Assembly: GCA_030512335.1 (NCBI GenBank)
Contig: JAULSU010000003.1
Span: forward strand, 4,402,001 to 4,466,000
DNA from: Immersiella caudata
Taxonomy: Eukaryota > Ascomycota > Sordariomycetes > Sordariales > Lasiosphaeriaceae
Length of the DNA stretch: 64,000 bases
Reading direction: 5' to 3'
In this document: piece after piece, positions 12,490 through 23,600 of the stretch
How the letters are laid out: each line of letters begins with the position of its first letter
Position numbering within the stretch: position 1 is the first letter of the stretch
Position numbers and translations under genes: made by a program
The notes under the pieces: generated by a model
The model's input: the letters and a program-made list of their open reading frames with translations, nothing else
The model's database searches: none
Told to the model about the DNA's origin: nothing

Positions 12490-13212
12490 CTTGTTGTTTC
12501 CGTCGTTGCCTTTTCTGAGCAACTTCCAAGCCAAAAACCAAAAGACTTTCAACCCGCCATTCGCGACAGCAAAAAAAGTTCCTGCCAATCGAAAAAAAAA
12601 AGTGGGGAACTGGAATCTATGGTGGGGCACCAGACACAAAGATCCTGCTTCGATTGGGGAGCCGGCACATCTTTGATCCCTGCCGAGACACCCCAACCTG
12701 AACCTGGGAGGCTTGACTCGGGGCCCTTGCTGGGAGCGGAACGGCAGCCCAATCCACACCACCCGGTTGGTTGATTGCGCTGCAGCGGGGCACCTGCGTC
12801 GCGAACACGGTCCTCGGCAAGACGCGCTTCGCGATCTGCTAAAGTGCATCGCATCACTAAACTCCAACCTGAAAGGCCGCCGAGCTCACAAACACCATTC
12901 TTTCGAACTTCAACCAAAGCGACTCCTATTTGTGATTCGGGCAACCATTGGCACCAATTACACCCTATACACAAGAAAATACTATCCATTCGTCTGCACA
13001 CATCCCTTTCTCTTCAGGAGCATGACCTATTCGTACCTTCCTCCAAACACAGCTGAACGTTGAAGGCCAGCTCAAAGTTTGTTCCCTTTTTTCTTCAGCA
13101 CTTGGCCACCAGGTTTCCTTGGTTTCTCGACGGTGCGGGTTGGGAACAAAAACTAACCCGTCTGCACTCTCAGGCTTCAGTAGGGCCTATGGGGTCGGTA
13201 GCGGTCCTTGCG
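12490..13212. promoter_or_regulatory. Shared divergent upstream region of UTP8 and ELG1
   Basis: A 723 bp spacer separates two divergent start codons. It contains an A-rich run at 12590-12603 and a pyrimidine-rich stretch near 13000-13020. An open frame in phase with ELG1 extends back to 13060 but has no ATG before 13189, so the upstream part is treated as 5' UTR or promoter. Confidence 0.55.
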
Positions 13213-16200
13213 ATGGCGGACAACAAGCCGGTGCACCCCTTTTTCAAGCCAGGCCAAATTGCTACCCCGATTGCCGACGACTACAAAGTAAACGAACCCC
13301 TGAAATCCAACGATAGCGTTGCTGCCACCGACTGCCCCGCTGAAATCTCGGCCGACGAGACCCCGGAGAAGGCAGCCAAGCCGCGGAACAAGAGGCGGAA
13401 GGCTGGTGATGACGGGACCGAGATTGACGAGCCCAAGAAGCCGCGCTCGAAGAAAAGGGCTAGAGCTTCAACTGGAGGAGGGATTGCCAATCATTTCAAG
13501 AAAGTTGACGCCGAGAAATCCGACCGAACTGGCAACGCCCCGGCAGCTGAGGCCCCAGTTTGCGCAAAACAAGATGCCCCAGCTCAGTCTACTGAAGGAG
13601 CAGAGATTTCTACAACACACCACGCACCACAGGCATCACCAGATACGCAATCCAAGAATTCCGACAATGCGCAAGCCCCAGCCCAGGTTCCGCCCCCAGG
13701 CTCGAGCGGGAATGTGACGAAGCCGAAGAAGTTGCTCCAGCTGAACGCTAAGACCGGCACAATTGGCTCTCCTCCTCGCCCAAAGCAGACAACACCAACC
13801 GCCGGAGCAAGCGTTACAAAAGGAAGCAAAGATACGCCCTTGTCGGCTAAGCGAAAGTCGAGAGTTGTCGCCATTCGGTATGGCACGGATGACAAGTCTC
13901 GAGTTGCGATTGGCAGCAAGATTGATGCAATTTTCACAACTCCGAAGCGCCCCTCGACCCCTACATCCAAGTCTTCTCCGCGCTCTGCAACCAAATCCAC
14001 CAAGTCTCCTGCCATGCTGAAAGTAGTCACACCCAAGGGCGCAAAGACAACGCATCCGTTTTTCCTGGGAAAGGCTAAGAAGGCAGAGGCAAAAGCGGCC
14101 GCTGAGGAGACGAAGACTAAGCAGCCCGAAAGGTCCCCCGCTCGGATGCGAATGAAAGAGTTCAGCTCTACTCCTTGCTCGCCCAAAAAGCCTCGGGTTG
14201 ATGCTTCAAACATCCGACTGCCTCAGTTTGGGGTGAAAAACTCGGGTCTCAAGTTTCCCGGTGCAAAGCTACCAGCATGGCCAGCAAAAGATACGGCGCA
14301 TGTGCGTGGAAACGACCTCGAGTACACCGGGGCCGGTGAGACCTCGTCGCCTCTTCCCCTACGAAAGTCCAAAGGACATGCCGTCAAAGTTTCCCCCTTG
14401 GAGTCAATCATGGAGTTCATCTCGTACAAACTCGGTGTTCCTGAGATGGCAGCAGAAGTGCGGAACGTCAATAATGACGTCTTCCTCCCAGCACCTCCTG
14501 AGCTTCGTCTTCCCCAAAAGCACTTTGAGAGCGGACGCAAGCTGCAGTCAAGAATCCTGTCAGAACTGAAGAGCTTTAAGGCGCCTCCGCCTGTGAAGAA
14601 GGCCACCAAAGGCAAACAGCTGGTCAACGGCACGAACAACAAGCTCTGCCCGCCAGAGCCACTCGCCCGCCTCTTTGACTCGATCGCCTCTGGCCTTTCA
14701 GCATTTGACAAGTCAGAATGCGAGACTGCCACTTGGGTCCAGAAGTACGCGCCAGCATCCGCGGTCGAAGTTCTTCAGCCCGGCCGAGAACCCTTTCTTT
14801 TGCGCGAGTGGCTGCAGGCCCTGATGGTGCAGTCGGTGGACACTGGCGCGACAGATGGGGATAAATCCAAATCCAAGGGCAAGGGGGGCGCTGGCAAAAA
14901 GAAGAGAAGAAAGAAGCTGGACGGATTCATCGTCTCTAGTGACGACGAGGATTACGAGCTCTACGCCCTGTCAGACGACGACGCCGACTGGACACCTAGT
15001 GGAAGCCGAGGCATCGTCAAAAAGACGGTGGTGAGATCCAGCGACCTTTCAAAGGGTAAGGACGGCAGCAACATTGCAAATACCTTGGTCATCAGCGGTC
15101 CGACTGGTTGTGGCAAGACCGCACTTGTCTACGCTGTCGCAAAAGAGCTAGACTTTGAGGTCTTTGAGATAAACTCGTGCACCCGCCGAAGTGGAAAGGA
15201 TGTCCTGGAGAAGATTGGTGACATGACACGCAACCACCTTGTCCAGCAGTCGTCGGCTCCCCAGGCGGTAGAAGCTGCTGAGGACGAGACTGCCAAGGAC
15301 ATCAAATCTGGCAAGCAACCAACAATGAACGCCTTTTTCAAGCTGCAAGCTGGAGCAGCCAAGGCCAAGGAGCCGGCAGACAAGAAGCCAGCAGAGCCCT
15401 CATCTGAACAGCTGAAAGATGCGAAGAAAGACACCTCAAAGGCCCAGAGGCAATCACTGATTCTCCTGGAAGAGGCGGATATACTTTACGAAGAGGACAA
15501 GCAGTTCTGGGCCACAGTTACCGGCTTGATTCTGCAGTCGAAGCGGCCATTTGTTATCACCTGCAACGACGAGACGCTGCTACCCTTGATGGCTCTGAAG
15601 CTTCACGGTATTTTCCGTCTCAGCGCCCCGCCCCGCGAGTTGGCGATTGATCGCCTGCTCCTGATCGCAGCAAACGAGGGACACTCTCTGAAGCGCCAGG
15701 CTATCGAGTCACTCTACGATTCTCGCTGCGAGGACTTGCGGGCCGCGACAACTGACCTCCAATACTGGTGTCAGATTGGTGTTGGTGACCGCAGGGGCGG
15801 GTTCGACTGGTTTTACCCCCGCTGGCCGAAGGGCGTCGACCTGGATGAGGAGAAGCAGGTTGTGAGAGTTGTCAGCGAAGGAACCTACTGCAAAGGCATG
15901 AACTGGCTGGGCCGCGACAGCATCATCGACCTCAAGGCCTCGTCTAGACTCATCGAGGAGGAGCTTGTATTGCAGACGTGGGAATTTTGGGCTCTTGACA
16001 TCGGACAGTGGGAGGATTCCATTGGCCTTGGTTCGTGGTCACAGGACGTGAGCGCCGCCACGGCTCCCCGCAGTCAACTGGAAACTTTGGATGCTTTTGA
16101 TGGGCTTGCCGATTCTTTGAGCATTGCGGACATGGGTGCTTGCAGCTCGTTTGCCGCCTTCACAGAGGTAAGTCTCATTCGCCGAGTTGCGTGACGAACT

Positions 16201-17089
16201 GAACTGACGATTCCGACAGGAGCTGCTCGATACCACCCTCCCCGACCCTTCGGCTAAGGCGCGCGACGATTACATCCTCGGGCTCACCCAGCTCGACACC
16301 CCATGCATTGCCCATCATCACTCATCCCCTGCGGCGACGACGACTACGATCAAATCGCTCGCAAAATCCGTGCTGCGAGCTAAAACACAGCACATCAGCA
16401 CCCGTGCCGCTGAACTCCAGCCCTCGGGCGAGTCTGCGGTGATTGATTGCATCCAAAATAGCTTCACGACGCCAGCTGCTGGCACTCCCGTTGTTTCACG
16501 CCTCGATTTTGCATTTGCGTTCGACCCGCTTGCCGTCTCCGAGTCACCGGTCCAGGCCGTCTCATATCTGGACCCCTCAGTTTTGGACCGCACCTTCAAA
16601 ATCATCATTCTCGACATTGCACCTTTCCTTCGCGGGATCGTGGCTTACGACCTGACCCTGCAGAAGCAGAGGCTCCAGCTCAGCAGCCTAGTTAGCGAAG
16701 GTGGAAAGGCTACACAGGGCTCGAAACGGATGCGCACCACGCGAGCTGCGCTCTCAGCCTTGGAGGGCGGTTCGAGGAGCACCACGCGAGGAGAGCGGTG
16801 GTTCAAAGCAGACATCAACTCTTACCTGGTCATGAAGACCGGCGGAAAAACATGGGCGAACCTGTGGCCGGAGGAGACCGACCTTCCTCTTCGGGCCCCA
16901 GTTTCGCCATCCTCCAAGCTCTCAACGGCATCAAGGCCTTCTTCGGCATCCCCTCCCAGCTCCCCTGCAGGCCCTGCAGCGGCGCCGGCGAAGAGGCCTG
17001 TCCCCAAACGAGGCAGAGGTCGTCCCCGGAAGAAAGTTGTCCGTGACGACAGCTGTGATGAGCTTGGCGACGATAACGTCGCCGCTTGA
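13213..17089 (+). CDS. elg1: Elg1/ATAD5-type RFC-like AAA+ ATPase that unloads PCNA
   Basis: Exons 13213-16167 and 16220-17089 are joined across a 52 nt intron (GTAAGT...GACAG, phase 0) for 1274 residues. The start MADNKPVHPFF was preferred to an in-frame ATG at 13189 because it places the HPFF motif at residues 8-11. The first 550 residues are basic and disordered. W-V-Q-K-Y-A-P opens the AAA+ region at about 510; the Walker A G-P-T-G-C-G-K-T is at about 629-636, and a Walker B-like L-L-E-E-A-D lies near 750, with the C-terminal RFC-collar region after it. A QxxMxxFF PIP box sits at 702-709 and a second HPFF at 281-284. The C-terminus ends with an AT-hook-like R-G-R-G-R-P-R-K. In the family this subunit replaces Rfc1 in a clamp loader-like complex that removes PCNA, especially after ligation or SUMO modification, protecting genome and telomere stability. 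Confidence 0.92.
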
Positions 17090-17461
17090 AACATACCTGC
17101 ATAACCTAACGCTCCTTCCACATGCACAGCAGAGCGTACACATGGCGATTTGGCGGATGATACCTTGGGCATTGCGGATTTTCACGCATTCTTGAACAAA
17201 AAAGCATGAGAATGGGTTTATATTTGGCGAACAGATAGACATGGCTCCTGACAATCCTAGGAGATGAATGAATGACATATTACTATATCTGCCCGCTTTA
17301 TCTGTGTAAATGTGCAATCCAGATGGGGATAATTATGTTGTTGATAACGCCAAGCTGAGGAAAGACATATCTCGTGTCGATATTGGTGATGACCACGCTA
17401 ACTCCTTACCCAATACCTGAATGAACCACACAATCTTGGCTTCACTCACATTAGACAACGA
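17090..17461. other. Convergent 3' spacer
   Basis: This 372 bp AT-richer spacer lies between the ELG1 stop and the distal stop of the minus-strand SR/RD gene frame. No gene, RNA or repeat is visible. Confidence 0.5.
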
Positions 17462-18187
17462 TCACCTGTCATAATACTCATCCTCATACCCTCTCCTCTC
17501 CGCCGGCAACCCTCTCGAAGCATACACCGGTGCCTCCCTAGACGTATACACCGTCTGCCCCTGCGACGCATACACTGGCTGCTCCCTGGACGCATAAATC
17601 GGCTGCTCCCTAGACGCATACGACGGTGGTTCCCCCTTGGACGAATACGAAGGCTGTTCTCGGGATGCGTAGGCTGTTGGTTCCCGTGTGACGTAGCTCG
17701 GGGCGTCTTCGTCGTAGTATTTTGTGGTGCGGCGGACGTTGGTGGGGTAGTAAGTGGATGTGCTGGGGGTTGGGCGGTCACGGTCGCGTTCGGAAGGGGG
17801 AGGGCCGCGGCGGGAGGTGGGTTGAGTTTGAGTTTGGGGAGGGGAGGAGGCGAGGGTGTAGTAGCGATCTGAGTCTGTGGAGGGCTTCCGAGGCGGGTTT
17901 GGTCTCTCTCTGTCGCGGTCACGGTTGAGGTCTAGTTTTTGGATGGGAATTTCTTGCTCGATGCGAGGACGGGGCTCGTCTCTGATGGAGCGACTTCGGG
18001 TGAGTAGAGGGTCTTCCCGAAGGGGTGGACTGCGGCTGGTTTGGCTTGGGCGGTCCCATGGGGCTCGATCACGGTCAGGTGGACCTTCTTCGCGGCGAGT
18101 AGGAGGCCCGTCTCGGATGGGGATACCTCGGCTGCTTTGGCTTGAGCGATCTGAGCGATCTCGTTCCCAGTCACGGGTGGGAGGACC
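17462..18187 (-). pseudogene. In-frame continuation of the SR/RD-rich gene beyond an internal TAA
   Basis: After the TAA at 18190-18188 the same reading frame stays open for 241 more codons to a TGA at 17464-17462. Its composition matches the upstream part: R-D/E-rich segments such as D-W-E-R-D-R-S-D-R-S and G-P-P-T-R repeats that also occur before the stop (P-P-T-R, S-Q-x-S-R). It ends with eight tyrosine-led octads and Y-E-D-E-Y-Y-D-R. No frameshift separates the two halves. I found no intron with good donor, branch and acceptor that would remove the TAA; weak options exist (for example an acceptor CTAAG directly at the stop). The segment may be a recently disabled C-terminus, a readthrough extension, or an exon reached by a splice I have not recognised. 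Typed as pseudogene only for want of a better class. Confidence 0.5.
17501..17695 (-). repeat. Eight tandem tyrosine-led octapeptide-coding units
   Basis: In the frame that continues past the TAA, 195 nt encode eight units of eight residues (one has nine) following Y-A-S-R-E-Q-P-x, with variants such as Y-V-T-R-E-P-T-A and Y-A-S-Q-G-Q-T-V. The units keep their amino acid pattern while differing at third positions, which argues that selection acted on the protein rather than on DNA copy number alone. Confidence 0.8.
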
Positions 18188-18925
18188 TTAGTCGAAGCGG
18201 GACGGTGGTTCGCCCTTGAGAGAGGGACCACGGCTGACTTGGCTAGGGGGGTATGGTCTCTCCCGGCCGGGCGGTCCTAGGTTGTAACGCGTCGGCGGCT
18301 CGTCTCTCATCGGAGGTCCGCCTCGCCCGACATCGTCGTAGCGAGGACGGCGGTCGTCCCGTTCGAGGTAGCTAGAGGCTGAGCCGGACCCCTCACTTCG
18401 TTTCTCAAATTGTTGAGAAGTTGAGATTCGCCTAGGAGGTGGTCCCGGAGGTAGAGAGACGTCGTCCCTAACGTTTTTTCTGGATTTGTCTCCATGTCCG
18501 TGGCCGTGTCCATGCTCATGGTCGTGCTCCCACTGCTCCTTGTCACCATACAAGACGCCCTTGGGCCAGTACTTGTGGGCGGCGTATCCCGCTGCGGCAA
18601 TGGTGCCAAGGAAAAGGATGGAGCCCTTGACTCCTTTTTTGTAGGCAGCGGCGTCCGAGTCGTCATCGCTGCCGGAGCTGGAGTGGTCGCGGCGCTTGGA
18701 CTTGCTGCGTTTCTTGGGAGGTTTCTCGGAAGATTCCCTGGGAGGTCCCTTGGAGGATGCCCTCGATGGAGGCCTGGAAGATCGACGACGGCTGGACGTC
18801 CTGGAACGGGCGCGAGATTGGGAACGGGACGAATCAGCGAGGGAGTGGGAACGACTGGAAGAGACGGAGCGCGCTCGTGGCCTTGCACGGCGGGGTTCCG
18901 GTGATGAGTCCCGGGAGGAGGGCAT
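18188..18925 (-). CDS. SR/RD-rich protein with a central hydrophobic segment and a His-Gly tract
   Basis: A 245-codon frame starts at ATG 18925 and stops at TAA 18190-18188. Residues 1-90 are Ser/Arg-rich, like RS domains. Around 95-118 a hydrophobic segment (S-I-L-F-L-G-T-I-A-A-A-G-Y-A-A) could be a membrane anchor, followed by a His-rich H-D-H-E-H-G-H-G-H-G-H-G run that could bind metal. The rest is Arg/Asp/Pro-rich with P-P-T-R and R-G-P repeats. The protein family is not recognised. The stop looks premature because the same frame carries on with like composition (separate entry). It is divergent from the FUSC-type gene with 1.5 kb between them. An RS-like N-terminus plus membrane segment recalls other uncharacterised fungal proteins; no function is claimed. 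Confidence 0.65.
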   Translation of the reverse strand: MPSSRDSSPEPRRARPRARSVSSSRSHSLADSSRSQSRARSRTSSRRRSSRPPSRASSKGPPRESSEKPPKKRSKSKRRDHSSSGSDDDSDAAAYKKGVKGSILFLGTIAAAGYAAHKYWPKGVLYGDKEQWEHDHEHGHGHGHGDKSRKNVRDDVSLPPGPPPRRISTSQQFEKRSEGSGSASSYLERDDRRPRYDDVGRGGPPMRDEPPTRYNLGPPGRERPYPPSQVSRGPSLKGEPPSRFD

Positions 18926-20455
18926 CTTGGCTAGTATTTGAGGATCGAGTGTGTTGTGTGTTAGCAGCTTGGTGCTAGCTGCTGGTAAGATGCGGACGTG
19001 GTGAGAATCCCGAGACGGTTGCCACTGATGAAGCTCGTTGCGAGATAGGAGCTCTGAAGGTCAACTACCTTAGTTGAGAGTGAAAGTGCAGATGGAAACT
19101 GTCCGCTCAACGCATTGCGGATAGGGGCAGGAAGCGGAGGACGACGCCAAGGGGAAATAAATATACCAAGGTCAGAAGGAAGGGGACGGGGCCAAACACG
19201 ATCGTGGCGGGGGCGGGGGGCACGAAGCTTGTTATGAGAGTACTGCGAATCAGCCTGTTGGAGTCGGGGAACATGCCCGGAAGGAGGGGGGACAGAGGAG
19301 GGGTTGAGGCTCCTTCGGATTGCAGAGCACGACGGAATTGCCCCGTTGGGCACGAGGTGGCAGCTCTGGCCCGGCCGTTGCCTGCAAGCCACCACCGACG
19401 CGAGCTGGCGGCGATATGAAACTGGGTGTGAAGGGCGCATGACCAAATGACACGATGGGATCGAGGGAAACCGCTAAAAACAGAACATTTGTGAGACCGG
19501 CCGGCGGGATCCATATACGAGGCACTTTTGTCGAGCGCGATGTAAATTGCGTTATCCTACAGCAAAAAAAGCAGGCAAGACGACTTGGTTCGCGGGTCCC
19601 GCGCTTGAAGCGGACGCCCGGATCCATTGACCGAAAGGCAAGGCTCTGAGCCGCAGGTGTGGGAGTGCAAACGTGCGCCCGAGCTCCCTCAGCGGTTGCG
19701 GGGAAGGAGCTCCCACAGGTCGGCTGATGCGCTGTGTTGTGAGATAACAACCGATGGAAAGAACGACTGCATACACGTGGAGGCTCTGGATAAGAGGGTT
19801 CAAAAGTGGCGTCCGTCTGCGCTGTCTCATATCCCGTCATTGTCGAAGCAGTGGCATGATCAATAGTACACGACAAGCTCATGAAAGGAGAATCAGCGCC
19901 AATAGCACTGGAGAAGGTCCGCGGGCCTGCTGAGGCACCATCAGCGACCGCAAACGGGCGACACGGCCTTCGCAGCGAATGCCCCGCTTTTTCTTTGGTC
20001 CAGGCTCGAGTCAGCGCTCCCGTCATTGGGCAATTCGTCCACAGAGTCGCGAACATTGGACGGCGCACCCAACTTCTGCGGGCCGGAGACGACAGTCAGG
20101 CACCCATGAGAAACCTTAATGCGGAGGACTTCGAGATGCGCAGAGACCCACTGAGTCTGCTGCCCTGTTTGGAGTGCACTCTGACCACCGGTTTGGGAGC
20201 GAAGCCGAGCTTGCCCCGCTGCCGGAACGGACCCGACGATGAGTGACGCAGTGCGGTGCGCTGACAATCACCATCCCTGCCGCCCCCGTATTCCAGGCCA
20301 AACAGGCTCGTCAGCGTTTCTAGTTGACTCTCAAAAAAAGACGACTTTGCCCATTTTCGTCTCGATCACAGACTTCAGCTCGATCTTTCGGCTCGAATTT
20401 TCTTTTTTTTGGCAGTCGAAGGCGTTTGTGAGACCGGCTTGGCGGGCCCAATGCA
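18926..20455. promoter_or_regulatory. Divergent upstream region of the SR/RD gene and the FUSC-type gene
   Basis: This 1.53 kb stretch lies between two divergent start codons. Open frames up to 272 codons on the minus strand (19250-20068) translate to unstructured, Cys/Pro-rich sequence without domains. Pyrimidine-rich and A/T-run stretches near 20330-20412 lie just before the FUSC-type gene and may be its core promoter or 5' UTR. No RNA gene was seen. Confidence 0.45.
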
Positions 20456-20609
20456 ATGGAGCGCGCTGCAACTAACGCACCGGGACCGGGTGGGGGCGCG
20501 GGCCAAGAGCGCCCAGAAGTGGACGGCGTTCAGGGGCAACAGCAGCCCGACAACGAGGAGGAAAATATTCCCAGAGCGAAGAAGGCGGGCTTCCTGGAAA
20601 GGTTCATGA
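20451..20609 (+). promoter_or_regulatory. Overlapping upstream ORF at the FUSC-type gene start
   Basis: An out-of-frame ATG lies five bases before the chosen start codon. It opens a 52-codon frame (MQWSALQLTHRD...) that ends at TGA 20607-20609, well inside the main coding sequence. If the transcript begins upstream, scanning ribosomes meet this ATG first, so translation of the main protein would depend on leaky scanning. Confidence 0.5.
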
Positions 20610-23600
20610 CGAAATACGACATAAATGCCCCCACGCTGATGATGATGTTCAAGTGAGCTCATGTCCAACTCCTGGCTTGGCTTCGTGAAGTTTCGTTTGT
20701 GCTGACCACTTACAGGGGCTCTGTTCCACCGATTGTTGCTATCGCCATGTATCAATCACACGAAGTATCATCCTACTACGTGACGGTGGGATATCTCATC
20801 CCTATCATCAGTGTCCTGGCGCTCCCTCTCTTGCCAAGAGGCAAGTTCATCCTGAGCCTGATGCTTAACACACTAGCGGTATGCTTGGGAGCCGCAATGT
20901 CCATGTTGATGCTCTGGTCTGCTGTCAAGGCACGCGAAAACACAACACCAGGAGACGTGAAGTCAGTGCTATCACTCACCGGGGCGCCGTACAACTCCAG
21001 CCAGTCGGCAGTGTGCGCAATCTGGCTCTTCTTCAACATCTGGTTCGCCAACGTTGTCCGTGCCAAACTGCCGACCTTCAACATGCCCGTCATTATCTAC
21101 AGCATCTTTATCAACGTCACCGCTACTTATGGCCCCTGGTTTACCAGCGTCAAGGAGGCAGAGTATTTCGTCAAACAACTGTTCACCAGCATGTTGGTGG
21201 CGCTTGCTCTCGCCCTGGGCGCCAACCTCCTCGTCTTCCCCATCAGCAGTCGGCTTGTTGTCTTCAAGGAGTTTGCCGGCGCCCTCGGGCTGCTCAAGAA
21301 GACTGTTCAGCTCCAAAAGGCATACCTCGTTCGCCTCGAGTCAGACGACATGTTCGCTGTGGCCACCCGGACAGACACACATCCAGGTTTCGGGAAGGTT
21401 GATGACCACGGACGACCGAACCTCACAAAAGAAGAGAAGGCGGCCCAGGCATTGAAGGCAACGATTGACGTCCTTTCTGGGCTGGCTGGAAAGCTGAATG
21501 CGGACCTCGCGTTTGCCAAGCGCGATGTTGCCTGGGGCAAACTGGACGCTGGAGACCTCAGTGATCTGTTTAAGCATTTTCGGGATGTCTATGTTCCCGT
21601 GTACGTTGTCTGCTTGCCTTGATGGGGCACCGCACTGACAAGTACTTACAGAATGGGCATGACAACCATCGTCGACATTTTCAAGCGGGTTGCGGAGCAC
21701 CGTGGCTGGGACGTAGAAGAGGAAGATGAGGATGTCATTTGCGCCAAAGACAGGGAGAAGCGTGTATGGAACCAGGTGATGAAGCAGATGCACGAGCCCT
21801 TTGAGATACTGTCAGAAGCTATCTGCCAAGGACTGGACCATGCGGGAATCTTGCTTGAGCTCCTTCCCAGGCCGGCAGAGAAGCGAGACGATGTTGAAGC
21901 TGGGGCTGGCAACATCAAGTCCGGTGACGGCGGGTTTGGCGCAGTTGTGGGAGAGAAGATTAACCAGTTCAACTCGAGGAAAGGCGAGCTCCTGAGAGCT
22001 TGGCTGCAAGAGAGGACTCTGGCTAATGAGGAGGAAATGGCGAGCATGGAGCCCAAGCATTCAGCGGAACGAAGAGAAAGACAACAAGCACAGCTCCATA
22101 TTGTCCTTTACATGGAGAACCTGATGTGTTCAGCAGGGCGGGCAGTCCAGCAACTCATCGAGTTCGCCGAGGAAAAGGTTGCAGACGGTACCATGTCGAA
22201 GAGCCGTCTCATTGTTCCCACGCCCAGCCGTCTACGCAAGTGGATATTCTCAGTCCTGAGCAGCGAAGATCAGTCAGCCGATCAAGCCCCTGATCTCGTG
22301 GAGTCTCGCGCCAACATTGTGTATTTTGGAGACGGTTACAACAGGAAAAGGGATCCTGAGCATCTTGAGCCTACCAATGCCTGGGAGCGCTTCGGTTACC
22401 GACTGCGGAACATCTCAGGGTTCCTTGGATCTGAAGAGTCTGCCTTCGGCTTTCGAGTTGCGTGTGCAACCATGACCATTGGAATTGTGGCATTTCTGGA
22501 GAATACGCAGCACTTCTTCATGGAGCAGAGACTGCTCTGGGCCTTGATCATTATTACCATTGGAATGACGATGAGTATGACACTCTCCCTTTTGAAGCTG
22601 CGGGCTCTAACAACCCTTTTTTTTTGTCTCAACAGCCTCCGGCCAATCTTTCTTCGGCTTCATTATGCGTGTTGGAGGCACCGTTTTTGCCATGGCCACG
22701 TCTCTTGTCATCTGGTATATTGTCAATGAACACCGGGCTGGCGTCATCGTTTTTTTATGGATCTTCATCTTCGTCGAGTTCTACTTCTTCTTGAAGTACA
22801 TGCGGTTCATCCCGGCGGTCGTCGTCACTATCGTTACCCAGGTTCTCATTATTGGGTATGAGCTTCAAGTGCTCACTATTGGGGCGCAACTAGCCGAGGC
22901 GACCGGCCAGCCATACTACAGGTAAACCACAGCCAACCTTCCTTGCAAGTGACGTTTACCGACTCTTTCTAGGATTTACCTTTTGGCCCCGTATCGACTG
23001 GCGTGTATTGCCGGAGGTAGCTTGATTGCATTCTTTTGGACTATCTTCCCGAAGCCCATGACGGACCGCACCTGGCTGCGGCGCGACCTCTCGGCGACGC
23101 TGTATCTCATGGCCAACTATTTTGGCGTCATCAACTCGACACTCGCAGCAAGCGTCGATAAGACGGTAGGAGATATCAACACATCACACACACCGGCCCA
23201 TCAGCTGCACAAAGCTGGCCGCAAGATCTTTGGCAAAGTCATGCTGCTCGTCCCATCCATGGCTCAACACTCGGAGTGGCAGAAGTGGGAGCCCACTATT
23301 GGGGGCAAGTTCCCCCGCGAAGCCTACGACGACATCATCCTCCGCAGCACTCGCATCATGAAGTATCTTACCCTCGTGAGCTACACCCTCACACACCCGA
23401 ACGGTGGACCCCCGCCGCCACAAGCCCCTGCCGACGAGAAGAGCTCCCCTCCGTCCTACGATGGCGGTCAGGAGAACGACGAAAAAGGCCCAGGTTCCAG
23501 CGACGGCCAGCGCGAAACAAGTAGATGCCCCTTCAACGCCAAAGCCCCGGTCAGTCCTGACTGGACAAAAGCCCTGCACGAGGCCCTCCACGCCCTCAAA

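Noticed and set aside
13060..13212. Longer ELG1 N-terminus from the extended open frame
   Set aside because: The frame has no ATG before 13189 and its extra residues are not family-like; the MADNK start places the HPFF motif at the N-terminus.
13584..14213. 209-codon minus-strand frame
   Set aside because: It is antisense to the ELG1 N-terminus and has no recognisable feature.
18188..18400. Intron removing the TAA in the SR/RD gene
   Set aside because: Phase-compatible donors (GTGAGG about 18396, GTTACA about 18289, GTGGTC about 18232) pair with acceptor CTAAG at the stop only with no proper branch site, or with very short or long introns; left as an open alternative.
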